64,000 bases of DNA, taken from assembly GCF_030689645.1 (NCBI RefSeq), contig NZ_JAUYFU010000077.1:37624-101623 (forward strand). Reading direction: 5' to 3'. The notes below the pieces were generated by a model. That model was not told where the DNA came from and made no database searches. It saw only the letters and a program-made list of their open reading frames with translations. This stretch comes from Humidesulfovibrio sp. GTDB lineage: Bacteria; Desulfobacterota; Desulfovibrionia; Desulfovibrionales; Desulfovibrionaceae. Below, piece after piece: positions 25,333 through 33,491 of this stretch. How positions within the stretch are numbered: the stretch's first letter is position 1; the number at the start of each line of letters is the position of its first letter. A program made the position numbers and the translations under genes.

Positions 25333-27045
25333 CTACGAGAAAGTGGCGCGCATGAGGCCCAACAACTCCGCCATCCTGTGAACGTATGTATGCTGCGCAA
25401 GTATGCGTGCCCGTGCGGCATCGCCCACCCGCGAGCGCAAGGCGCTGTCTTTCAGGCAGCGCAACGCGAGCTCCGCGACCTCTCCAGGCTCATCATACAC
25501 CAGAACCTCGCGTCCTGGCTCAAACAGACGATCCAACTGCTCGCGCCTGTCGGTAAGCACAAAGCCTCCGCTGGCAGGCACGTCGAACACCCGTTGATTC
25601 ACCGCGCCCTTCATTTGCCGGCTGGTGCAATTGAGGCTTACGCGGCTCATGGGATAGAACCGGGGCAGATCGTCATAGTAGTCCAGGCGCGGTAAAAACC
25701 TCGCAGAACTTACCGGTCCGAAGGCGTTGCACCACCCCTCGGAATCACCAGCGATGACCGGCGCAAAGGGCTCCAGGGCGGTCACGCAGGCCCAGCGATA
25801 CTGACGCGTGGCCTCCCAGGTCAAAAGCGACTCGCAGGCCAGACGCTGGGTCGTGTCAGGCAGTGCGCGCAGCCTCGCGGCAAGCTCCGGATGCGCGCTT
25901 GCAAGATAGGCGTCAACGTCGCGCTCGGACGACTCACCGAACCCTGCGGCGATGTCAACGTAGTTACGGACAAGTTCGGGCACGGCTGCGCAGGCCGCCA
26001 GGCTCTCGGACACGGCGCGGACCATGGAGTCGCCCACGAAGGAGACATCCGCGCGCCAGGTTTCCGGGCCAGAGGGCAATCCAGGGCGAAAACGGCTCAC
26101 GTCCGTGGCCAGAGGCAGATAGTGGACATGCTCGAACCCCGCGGCGCCCAGGCTCTGAACATTGTCCGCGTCCCAGGTGAACAGGGCGGTGCCGGGCCGG
26201 GCAAGGCCCTGATAGCGGGAAAGGATGAGGTGCGGGTTGTCCACGAACCAAGAGGCCAACGGGAGGCCAAGACGTTCCAGCAATTCCGACAGGCGGCCCT
26301 GGCTGTCCAGGCCAAAATGATTCACCGTGAGGACGAAATCAGGCCGGAAGTCCAGCACCCTGCGCAGCAGGTCTTCCACGAAGGCGGTGCTGCCCTGATC
26401 AGCAACAGGCACGGCCAAGGGCGACCAGGGCACGTCTAGCTGCGTCAGGGCGGCCTTGATCTCGGCGTTGAGAAAATATGGGCGGTCCAGAAACAACACA
26501 CGCGGCTTTGCAGACCGGAACTTCGGGTACGCGGCCTTATCCCAGAAATTAGCCTTGGCGCTGGCGGACAATACGTCAAACAGCGCGCCGTACAATGCCG
26601 GGCACACGCGACGTGAAGCCGGAGCCATCAAAGGAGCGAAGGGGAGCCCCCCGTGCTCCGCCTGCCAGCGGGTCAACTCGGCCAGCGCTGTCTCGGCATC
26701 GGCGGCGGCGCACCACAGGATGTTTGGCGCAGCGCCGAAACGCCGACGCAGGCCGGTAATCTCCCAGACGGCGGCCTCGTTGTCCACAACGGCCACTGGT
26801 CCGCCGCTGCGAGTCAGCAGTTCCAAGCAGCGGCCAAGGCTCGGACCCAACAGCACTGGCAGGCTGCGCGGCGGCACGCAATCAGCTAGAGCCTCCTCGC
26901 GTTCGCGCCCGCCACGGCCCCAGAGGCTCCACTTTTTTCCGCCCACGCCAAGACGCAAGTCCACCAACTGCCCGTCTGCAAAGACAGGCTCCGCGTGGGC
27001 GACAGCAGGCTTTCCGCTCTTGATGGCGCTCTTTTCGTGCAGCAT
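25333..27045 (-). CDS. CgeB-like glycosyltransferase-family protein
   Basis: The protein has 570 residues from the ATG at 27045, which has AAGGAG just upstream; the longer frame from a TTG at 27090 overlaps a likely -10 element. Residues about 180-480 resemble CgeB-type proteins: [57 protein letters not shown] and [10 protein letters not shown]. The C-terminal block [20 protein letters not shown] then [10 protein letters not shown] fits the glycosyltransferase group-1 C-terminal domain of this family. Such proteins are common in Desulfovibrio near flagellar or surface glycosylation genes. The acceptor is unknown. It is divergent from a GT2-like gene. Confidence 0.75.
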   Translation of the reverse strand: MLHEKSAIKSGKPAVAHAEPVFADGQLVDLRLGVGGKKWSLWGRGGREREEALADCVPPRSLPVLLGPSLGRCLELLTRSGGPVAVVDNEAAVWEITGLRRRFGAAPNILWCAAADAETALAELTRWQAEHGGLPFAPLMAPASRRVCPALYGALFDVLSASAKANFWDKAAYPKFRSAKPRVLFLDRPYFLNAEIKAALTQLDVPWSPLAVPVADQGSTAFVEDLLRRVLDFRPDFVLTVNHFGLDSQGRLSELLERLGLPLASWFVDNPHLILSRYQGLARPGTALFTWDADNVQSLGAAGFEHVHYLPLATDVSRFRPGLPSGPETWRADVSFVGDSMVRAVSESLAACAAVPELVRNYVDIAAGFGESSERDVDAYLASAHPELAARLRALPDTTQRLACESLLTWEATRQYRWACVTALEPFAPVIAGDSEGWCNAFGPVSSARFLPRLDYYDDLPRFYPMSRVSLNCTSRQMKGAVNQRVFDVPASGGFVLTDRREQLDRLFEPGREVLVYDEPGEVAELALRCLKDSALRSRVGDAARARILAQHTYVHRMAELLGLMRATFS

Positions 27046-27089
27046 GGGACTCCTTCTTGCCTCTGACTGCAAGGATCGTGACAGGTCCA

Positions 27090-27117
27090 ACTATGCCGAG
27101 CCAGGTGAATCTGTCAT
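27090..27117 (-). promoter_or_regulatory. Candidate promoter of the CgeB-like gene
   Basis: On the minus strand ATGACA (27117-27112) and CATAGT (27095-27090) are 16 bases apart, placing transcription start about 38 bases before the ATG at 27045. Confidence 0.5.
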
Positions 27118-27223
27118 TCGGGGCTAAAGTTTGCCGTACTAATGGACGAAAAAGCAATCGATAAGGGTTATTTTCGGCACACGGACCGTGCCTGCCCGCG
27201 AACTCCCAAGGAAGGGGAAGCCT

Positions 27224-28081
27224 ATGGACACCAACACCCGCATTCGGGTGATCATACACTGCCGTGGCGCAGGCGCTGACCTCTTCAGGACATTGATCTC
27301 CCTGGCCTGCCAGACAGTTGGCTCGCAATGTCTGCACGTCGTTCTCGCCAGCACCGCGCCACAGGATCACCTTTCTGGCGAAGCGAAGCTGCTGCATGAT
27401 TCGCTGGGCTTCAAGAGCCTGGACGTCCAAGACGCTAGGGGAGCCCACCACACCAAGGCTCTGAACACCGCAGTCCTGGGAGGGCAGGAGGACATCATCG
27501 CCCTAGTGCCGGAAGGCGCGCGCCTCAGTCCTCGCTTCGTGTCGAGCTGCTTGCCGGCTCTGGAGCAAAAGCAAGCCCAAGCAGCCTTCCCCACACATAC
27601 GGCAGGAAGCCCGGACAAGACTCCGTTTGCCCGGTTGCTGCCCTTCAGCTCGGAACAGCTGACTCGCTTCAACCCTGTGGGCCCGGTCACTCTTGTGCGC
27701 CGGAAGGCCTGGGAAGAAATGGGAGGCCTTCGGCCTGACGTGCAACTCGCCATGTGGGACTTTTGGCTGCGCCTGGCCTTGGCTGGCGGCGTCATCACTC
27801 GGGTACCCGAGCTGCTGGCCTTTTGCCCCCCGCTGCACAAACTGCCGCCCTGGCAGGACGGTCAGGCCAAGGCGCTCCTTGTGATCGCCTCGCATGGAGC
27901 CTTTGAGGCAAGCGTTTGCCGTTGGGCTTTAGCCCTATTGCGCGGCGAAGCCTGGGCCTCTCCATTCGCAACGGGACTAATCCCCAACCCACGCGAGGTC
28001 CAGTCGATGTTCGCTGGCCTGCCGGCTGCACCCCCACCTGGCCCATGGAACTGGAACGGCACCGATATACGCACAGCCTGA
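27224..28081 (+). CDS. GT2-like glycosyltransferase
   Basis: The protein has 285 residues from the ATG at 27224, with a GGAAGGGGAA ribosome site. The first strand IRVIIHCRGAGADLFRTL and the segment HHTKALNTAVLGGQEDIIAL match GT-A/GT2 folds. The usual DxD metal motif appears as VPEGARLSP, without the paired aspartates, so catalysis is uncertain. The MWDFWLRLALAGGVITRVPE block corresponds to the GT2 C-terminal acceptor region. It is divergent from the CgeB-like gene and may act on the same glycan. A partial flagellar-type promoter sequence lies upstream (see findings). Confidence 0.6.
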   Translation: MDTNTRIRVIIHCRGAGADLFRTLISLACQTVGSQCLHVVLASTAPQDHLSGEAKLLHDSLGFKSLDVQDARGAHHTKALNTAVLGGQEDIIALVPEGARLSPRFVSSCLPALEQKQAQAAFPTHTAGSPDKTPFARLLPFSSEQLTRFNPVGPVTLVRRKAWEEMGGLRPDVQLAMWDFWLRLALAGGVITRVPELLAFCPPLHKLPPWQDGQAKALLVIASHGAFEASVCRWALALLRGEAWASPFATGLIPNPREVQSMFAGLPAAPPPGPWNWNGTDIRTA

Positions 28082-28297
28082 GCCCAGGTCAGGTGATTCG
28101 TTGTCCCCACACGCTCGAAGGCAAGAAAGTACTATTGCCGTCTACCCCCGCGCCGACGATGCGGGTGAGAGACGGGGGCCGGACGTTGACCGCACCGATA
28201 TTGCGCTTCATGACATCATCCCCGTTTGGTTCCGAACATCCGATTGTATGTACACGCAATAGACAGGGCTGGCGCCATAACGCAAGCCCCTACGCCT

Positions 28298-28723
28298 TCA
28301 CTTACCCAAAGTTTGGCAGGCCGCATCGATTTCACGCGCCAACCGGTCTGCCTCGGGGCCAAGCACTGAGGCGTAGGCGATATGCAGACGCTTCCAGGCC
28401 TGCTCAACGCCCTTGAGCAGCCCGAGTCCCCTTGAGGTGGCGGCAAGGCGCGCGGTACGGCCCTCTGCCGTACGCGTGAGCAAACCTTTGGCGACGAGCT
28501 GATCCACGAAGCGCGTAACAGTGGAGGGGGCAAGGGAAAGCCTCTCGGCCAGTTCTCCGGGTCCGATTCCGGGCTCCTCCGCCGCCAGCATGAGCACAAA
28601 GGCGTGCGACGGCGAAAGCCCAGTGGGTGCAAAAGCCGCATCCGCAAGCCGACCAACGGCCCGGCTAAGAGAGCCTGCCGTAAAGTACAGACATTGATGC
28701 ACGAGTTCGCTGGACTTGGTCAT
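28298..28723 (-). CDS. MarR-family transcriptional regulator
   Basis: The protein has 141 residues from the ATG at 28723, which has AGGAG seven bases upstream; an upstream frame extends to 28783 through the operator and is unlikely. The winged helix is LSPSHAFVLMLAAEEPGIGP, then GELAERLSLAPSTVTRFVDQ (recognition helix) and the wing TRTAEGRTARLAATSRG. MarR proteins act as dimeric repressors released by small ligands. A TTG-N6-CAA palindrome overlaps its own promoter, so autoregulation is likely. No transporter or enzyme target gene adjoins, and the ligand is unknown. Confidence 0.88.
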   Translation of the reverse strand: MTKSSELVHQCLYFTAGSLSRAVGRLADAAFAPTGLSPSHAFVLMLAAEEPGIGPGELAERLSLAPSTVTRFVDQLVAKGLLTRTAEGRTARLAATSRGLGLLKGVEQAWKRLHIAYASVLGPEADRLAREIDAACQTLGK

Positions 28724-28769
28724 AGGAGCTCTCCTGAGCGTAAGAAGGAAGTCATGGGGCGGCGGCATC

Positions 28770-28810
28770 AGTTGCATGTACAACTAACGAGATTTCTCCT
28801 GACATGTCAA
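28770..28810 (-). promoter_or_regulatory. marR-type promoter and operator
   Basis: On the minus strand a perfect -35 TTGACA (28810-28805) lies inside the palindrome TGACATGTCA. About 17 bases on, the inverted repeat AGTTG-N6-CAACT (28785-28770) covers the -10 region. TTG-N6-CAA is a common MarR-family operator core, so dimer binding would block the promoter. Confidence 0.65.
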
Positions 28811-28825
28811 CACCCCCGCGCAAAG

Positions 28826-28858
28826 TAAAAGGCCGCCCCGGTTTCCCGGAAGCGGCCT
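28826..28858 (-). terminator. Intrinsic terminator after glnS
   Basis: On the minus strand AGGCCGC pairs with GCGGCCT, with an inner CCGG/CCGG stem around GAAA, followed by TTTT. It lies 22 bases beyond the glnS stop. Confidence 0.85.
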
Positions 28859-28880
28859 CTGCTTTCCATAGGCTGGGTAG

Positions 28881-30587
28881 CTATTTGCCGCCCTGCTTCT
28901 TCTCGATCTTGCCCCAGGTGTCTTTCAGGGTGGCGGCGCGGTTGAACACCGGCGCGCCGGGCTTGCTGTCCTTCTCGTCGGCGCAGAAGTAGCCCAGGCG
29001 CTCAAACTGGCAAATCCAGCCGGGGGCGGAATCGGCCAGAGCCGGTTCAAGCTTGGCTCGCACAACCTCAAGGGATTTCGGGTTGATGCAGGAGGTGAAA
29101 TCCTCCTCCGCACCTGGGTTCGACGCGGTGAACAGCAGATCATACAGGCGGACCTCGGCGTCAACGGCATGGGCCGCGCTCACCCAATGCAAGGTGCCCT
29201 TGATCTTGCGACCGTCCGGGCTGCCGCCGCCCCGGCTCTCGGGGTCGTAGGTGCAGCGCAGCTCGGTGATGTTGCCATCCGCGTCCTTCACCACCTCTCG
29301 GCAGGTGATGTAATACGCATAGCGCAGGCGCACCTCGTTGCCGGGATACAGGCGGTGGTACCCCTTGGGAGGCACTTCTCTGAAATCATCCTGCTCAATG
29401 TACAGAACCTTGGAGAAAGGCACCTTGCGCATGCCCATGTCCTTTTCCGGGTGCCAGGGGAAATCAAACACGTCGTCCGTCTTGTCATCGGGATAGTTCT
29501 CGATGACCACCTTAAGCGGCCTGAGCACGGCCATGGCCCGAGGGGCGCGGGCGTTCAAATCCTCGCGCAGGCAGTGCTCCAACAGCCCGTATTCCACCAT
29601 GTTGTCGGAGCGCGCCACGCCGATGCGTTCGCAGAAATCGCGCATGGCCTCGGGCGTGAACCCGCGCCTGCGGATGCCGGACAGCGTGGGCATGCGGGGA
29701 TCGTCCCAACCGGTTGTGATGCCCTCGTTGACCAGATGGATGAGCTTGCGCTTGGAAAGCACAGTGTGGGTCAGGTTCAGTCGGGCAAACTCGATCTGCT
29801 GCGGATGGAACACGCCCAGCTCGTCCAGAATCCAATCATACAGCGGCCTGTTGTTCGCAAACTCCAGGGTGCAGATGGAATGCGTCACGCCCTCTATGGA
29901 GTCGGACAGGCAATGGGCGAAGTCGTACATAGGGTAGATGCACCAGGCATCGCCCGTACGATGGTGATGCACATGCTTAATGCGGTACAGGGCCGGGTCG
30001 CGCATGACGACGTTCGGAGAGGCCATGTCGATCTTGGCGCGCAGCACGCGTGTGCCGTCTGGGAATTCGCCAGCGCGCATGCGGGCGAAGAGTTCCAGGT
30101 TCTCCTCTACGCTGCGGTCACGGTACGGGCTGTTTGTGCCCGGCTGCTTCAGAGTGCCGCGGTTGGCGCGAATCTCCTCGGCGGACTGGTCGTCGACATA
30201 GGCCTTGCCCTTCTTGATGAGTTCCACAGCATAGGCGAAAAGCTTCTCAAAATAGTCAGAGGCGTAATAAAGACGATCCTCCCAATCGAAGCCCAGCCAC
30301 TTCACGTCGCGCATGATGCTCTCGACGTACTCCACTTCTTCCTTGGCCGGGTTGGTGTCGTCGAAGCGCAGATTGGTGACCCCGGCAAACTCCTTGGACA
30401 GGCCGAAATTCAGGCAGATGCTCTTGGCATGGCCGATGTGCAGGTAGCCGTTGGGTTCAGGCGGAAAACGGGTCATAACGCGACCGGCGTTCTTGCCCGA
30501 GGCGATGTCCTCGGCCACGCGGACGCGGATGAAATTCACATGGGCGGACAGGGAAACGTCGCCAGAATTCTTTTCGGACGTGGTCAT
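28881..30587 (-). CDS. glnS: Glutaminyl-tRNA synthetase GlnS
   Basis: GlnS charges tRNA-Gln with glutamine. From the ATG at 30587 (AAGGAT upstream) the protein has 568 residues, the family size; the longer frame from 30860 runs through the promoter. The class I signatures are [17 protein letters not shown] (HIGH box near residues 45-48) and VLSKRKL (the KMSKS-type loop). The C-terminal beta-barrels for anticodon recognition are intact ([17 protein letters not shown] and on). A dedicated GlnRS means this organism need not rely on Glu-tRNA amidation for glutamine. It has its own promoter and terminator. Confidence 0.97.
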   Translation of the reverse strand: MTTSEKNSGDVSLSAHVNFIRVRVAEDIASGKNAGRVMTRFPPEPNGYLHIGHAKSICLNFGLSKEFAGVTNLRFDDTNPAKEEVEYVESIMRDVKWLGFDWEDRLYYASDYFEKLFAYAVELIKKGKAYVDDQSAEEIRANRGTLKQPGTNSPYRDRSVEENLELFARMRAGEFPDGTRVLRAKIDMASPNVVMRDPALYRIKHVHHHRTGDAWCIYPMYDFAHCLSDSIEGVTHSICTLEFANNRPLYDWILDELGVFHPQQIEFARLNLTHTVLSKRKLIHLVNEGITTGWDDPRMPTLSGIRRRGFTPEAMRDFCERIGVARSDNMVEYGLLEHCLREDLNARAPRAMAVLRPLKVVIENYPDDKTDDVFDFPWHPEKDMGMRKVPFSKVLYIEQDDFREVPPKGYHRLYPGNEVRLRYAYYITCREVVKDADGNITELRCTYDPESRGGGSPDGRKIKGTLHWVSAAHAVDAEVRLYDLLFTASNPGAEEDFTSCINPKSLEVVRAKLEPALADSAPGWICQFERLGYFCADEKDSKPGAPVFNRAATLKDTWGKIEKKQGGK

Positions 30588-30663
30588 GCGCGGTATCCTT
30601 CTCTCGATATTCAGCGTTTCAGGAAATTCGAGGGGCTGGCGAAACAGTCGCCCCAAGCCAACA

Positions 30664-30692
30664 ACCATAGGTGAAACCGCCCCTGCGGTCAA
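30664..30692 (-). promoter_or_regulatory. Promoter of glnS
   Basis: On the minus strand TTGACC (30692-30687) and TATGGT (30669-30664) are 17 bases apart. The leader would be about 70 bases. Confidence 0.7.
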
Positions 30693-30827
30693 ACGAAGCA
30701 GGGCCGGACAGGCTCTGCTCAAGGCCCAGGCTAAAGAACGTGAGACTTGCTGCCGCTCTGCAACATCTACATTCCGCACAGCTTGCCGTCTCTGCTCAGC
30801 CGGTGTTACAGATGACATGCTCCAGAC

Positions 30828-30845
30828 GCGTGCGCATGCGCACGC
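30828..30845. repeat. Perfect 18-base palindrome upstream of the flavoprotein gene
   Basis: GCGTGCGCATGCGCACGC is its own reverse complement and ends 25 bases before the ATG at 30871. It could be a regulator site or a hairpin close to the ribosome-binding site. No known regulator motif was matched. Confidence 0.6.
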
Positions 30846-30870
30846 CGCAATCAACCGCAAGAGGTTTCAC

Positions 30871-32274
30871 ATGACTGCTGCCAAGACCACACGCACCGAT
30901 TTCGACGTCATCATTGTGGGCGGCGGACCCGCCGGACTCTTCGCAGCCGCCTGGCTGGGCGAGAACACAGAACTCTCAGTTCTGGTGCTGGAAAAAGGCA
31001 AACAGGCCCAAAAACGCGAATGCCCTGTAGGCCGTCTGGGCTGCATCCACTGCAAGCCCTGCAATATCCTTTCGGGCATCGGCGGGGCCGGGCTGTTCTC
31101 CGACGGCAAGCTGAACTTCATCCATAAGCTGGGCAAGACCGACCTGACCCAGTTCATGGAGGAGTCCGCAGCCATGGCCCTCATCGACGAGACTGAGGCC
31201 ATGTTCAACCGCTTCGGGATGGATGGACCGGTATACCCCACAAGCATGGACCAGGCCAAAAAAATCCGCGCCCAGGCGAGGAAGACCGGCATCGACCTTT
31301 TGATCATCCGTCAAAAGCACCTGGGCAGCGACAACCTGCCCCGCCTCATCGCCGACATGACTGAGTACATCAAAGCCAAGGGCGTCACCTTCCACACGTC
31401 CGAGGAAGTCAAAAGCGTCATAGCCGAGGACGGCGTAATCAAAGGCGTGGTCACGGGCAAAGGCGAGTATACTGCCCGCGCCGTCATCCTGGCTCCGGGC
31501 CGCGTGGGTGCGGAGTGGGTGGGCAACCAGGCCCGCGAACTCGGCCTCGCGCTCTCGCAACGCGGCATCGAGGTGGGAGTGCGCGTGGAAGTGCCGCGCG
31601 AGGTCATGCAGGAAATATGCGAAATCATATACGATCCAACATTCTTCATCCGCACCAGCAAGTACGACGACCAGACACGCACCTTCTGCACCAATGACGG
31701 CGGATTCGTTGCGCTCGAAAACTACCAGGACTTTGTCTGCGTCAACGGCCATGCTTACATGGACAAGAAGAGCCCTAACACAAACTTCGCCTTTCTCTCC
31801 AAGGTGGTGTTGAACGATCCGGTGACCAACAATCAAGCTTACGGCGAGCACATCGGGCGACTTGCCTCGCTCATCGGCGACGGCAAGCCCATCTTGCAGC
31901 GTTTCGGCGACCTGAAGCGCGGACGGCGCAGCACCTGGCAACGCATCAAGAACAGCTCCATCGAGCCCACGCTCAAAAACGTGATCTGCGGCGACATTGC
32001 CATGGCCCTGCCTGAGCGCATCCTGACGAACCTCGTGGAAGGGTTGGAAAAACTGGGGCAGGTGTTGCCCGGCGTGGCCAACGACGAGACTCTGCTCTAT
32101 GCACCCGAGATCAAGTTCTTCGCCACGCAGATCGAAACCACCTCAGACCTGGAAACGGCGGTTAGCGGCCTGTTCGTTGCGGGCGACGGCCCAGGCGTAG
32201 CCGGAAACATTGTTTCCGCTGCGGCCACAGGGCTCATCCCAAGCAAGGAGATCGCCCGGCGCCTGCGCGGGTAG
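30871..32274 (+). CDS. FAD-dependent dehydrogenase, COG2509 type
   Basis: The protein has 467 residues from the ATG at 30871 (AAGAGG upstream); the longer frame overlaps the glnS promoter region. The Rossmann FAD-binding motif VIIVGGGPAGLFAAAWLG is near residues 13-30. A Cys-rich loop follows (ECPVGRLGCIHCKPCN, about 50-65) that is typical of these NAD(P)/FAD-dependent oxidoreductases and might bind a metal or disulfide. The C-terminal GLFVAGDGPGVAGNIVSAAA closes the FAD site. The substrate of the family is not established. It is divergent from glnS. Confidence 0.85.
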   Translation: MTAAKTTRTDFDVIIVGGGPAGLFAAAWLGENTELSVLVLEKGKQAQKRECPVGRLGCIHCKPCNILSGIGGAGLFSDGKLNFIHKLGKTDLTQFMEESAAMALIDETEAMFNRFGMDGPVYPTSMDQAKKIRAQARKTGIDLLIIRQKHLGSDNLPRLIADMTEYIKAKGVTFHTSEEVKSVIAEDGVIKGVVTGKGEYTARAVILAPGRVGAEWVGNQARELGLALSQRGIEVGVRVEVPREVMQEICEIIYDPTFFIRTSKYDDQTRTFCTNDGGFVALENYQDFVCVNGHAYMDKKSPNTNFAFLSKVVLNDPVTNNQAYGEHIGRLASLIGDGKPILQRFGDLKRGRRSTWQRIKNSSIEPTLKNVICGDIAMALPERILTNLVEGLEKLGQVLPGVANDETLLYAPEIKFFATQIETTSDLETAVSGLFVAGDGPGVAGNIVSAAATGLIPSKEIARRLRG

Positions 32275-32338
32275 AGTCAAGCCCGCCAGCATCCACCGCA
32301 ACGCAAGCGGCCCGCCCCAACATCCAGAACGCCTAAAT

Positions 32339-32352
32339 ATTTTCTAGAAAAT
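32339..32352. repeat. AT-rich perfect palindrome upstream of the sigma-54 activator gene
   Basis: ATTTTCTAGAAAAT is a perfect 14-base palindrome in otherwise GC-rich DNA, about 100 bases before the ATG at 32449. It may be a regulator site. No matching regulator is identified. Confidence 0.55.
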
Positions 32353-32448
32353 GGTTGACTTCGCGTCATTTCCTTGACAGTGAGGGAGGCACGCCTTGCG
32401 GGCGCTCACTTTGCGTCCGCCTTCAGGGGACATTTCTGGGGAGGAGCA

Positions 32449-33468
32449 ATGGCGCTCAACATCGACGGCATCATTGGCAGCAGCCCCGCCCTGCGCGAGG
32501 TTTACAAAATCCTGGAAAAGGTGGCCCCCACCGACAGCACGGTCCTCGTCACCGGGGAGTCCGGTACGGGCAAGGAACTGCTGGTGCGAGCCCTGCACAA
32601 GAACAGCAGGCGCCACGACAAGCCCTTCGTGCCCATCAACTGCGGCGCAATCCCCAGGGAATTGCTGGAATCAGAACTTTTCGGACACGAGAAGGGCGCC
32701 TTCACACACGCCATCCGCTCCCGGCCTGGCCGGTTTGAGCTGGCCGACGGCGGCACCATCTTCCTTGACGAGATCGGCGAGATGGACCTGAGCCTGCAGG
32801 TGAAGATCCTGCGCGCCCTGCAAGAGAAGGAAATCGAGCGCGTGGGCGGCACAGTGACCAAGAAGGTTGATGTGCGCGTTGTGGCCGCCACCAACCGCGA
32901 CCTTGAAGTCGAGGTCGCTGCCGGGCGCTTCCGCGAAGACCTGTTTTACCGCCTGAACGTCATCCCCATGCACCTGCCCCCCCTGCGGGAACGCGGGGAG
33001 GATGTCATGGTCCTGGCCGAACATTTCCTGCACGACTTCTGCCAGGAGAAGGACCGCAAGAAGCTCTCCATTGGTCCTCAGTCCCGGGCTCTGCTGGTGA
33101 ACTACTCTTGGCCGGGCAACGTGCGCGAGCTTGAAAACTTCATGGAGCGTCTGTCCATCCTGTGCGAAGGCCCGCAGGTAACCCCAGCAGACCTGCCGGA
33201 AAAGATCCAGCGCGCAGCAGGCATAGAGCCGCCCCAAACCGCAATCTCCGCCGACCTCGCGCCGCAGGGTTTTCGCTGGCCGGAGCTTCAAGACATGCGC
33301 GACAAGGGTTTCGGCCTGAAGGAATTCCTGGATGAAATCGAGGAGCGCCTTTTGCAAGAAGCATTGGGCGAGGCCTCTGGCGTCAAAAACCAGGCCGCGG
33401 AACTACTGGGCATCAAGCGCACAACGCTCATCGAGAAACTGAAGAAGCGCAACCTCCTGGACTCTTGA
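32449..33468 (+). CDS. Sigma-54-dependent AAA+ transcriptional activator without sensory domain
   Basis: The protein has 339 residues from the ATG at 32449 (GGGGAGGAG upstream). The AAA+ domain begins at once: Walker A GESGTGKE at 36-43, Walker B GTIFLDEIGE at 102-111, and the arginine-finger and sensor regions REDLFYRLNVIP and NYSWPGNVRELENF. The C-terminal Fis-type helix-turn-helix is SGVKNQAAELLGIKRTTLIE. There is no receiver, GAF or PAS domain, as in PspF. The sigma-54 contact loop reads GAFTHA (83-88) instead of GAFTGA. The next gene starts within its stop codon region, so it is likely co-transcribed with the large TPR protein. Confidence 0.92.
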   Translation: MALNIDGIIGSSPALREVYKILEKVAPTDSTVLVTGESGTGKELLVRALHKNSRRHDKPFVPINCGAIPRELLESELFGHEKGAFTHAIRSRPGRFELADGGTIFLDEIGEMDLSLQVKILRALQEKEIERVGGTVTKKVDVRVVAATNRDLEVEVAAGRFREDLFYRLNVIPMHLPPLRERGEDVMVLAEHFLHDFCQEKDRKKLSIGPQSRALLVNYSWPGNVRELENFMERLSILCEGPQVTPADLPEKIQRAAGIEPPQTAISADLAPQGFRWPELQDMRDKGFGLKEFLDEIEERLLQEALGEASGVKNQAAELLGIKRTTLIEKLKKRNLLDS

Positions 33469-33491
33469 GGTTGCAGGGGATCGGCTGGCCC

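Noticed and set aside
28082..28297. Small gene or terminator in the gap between the GT2-like gene and marR
   Set aside because: No credible start with ribosome site; the GGGCTGGCG...AAGCCC repeat lacks a T-run on either strand.
30588..30860. Longer glnS frame from 30860
   Set aside because: It crosses a good promoter (30664-30692) and the extension is unlike GlnRS; the ATG at 30587 gives the standard protein.
32378..32400. Possible sigma-54 (-24/-12) promoter at GGCACGCC...TTGC upstream of the activator
   Set aside because: The GG to GC spacing is not the required ten bases, so it does not fit the -24/-12 rule.
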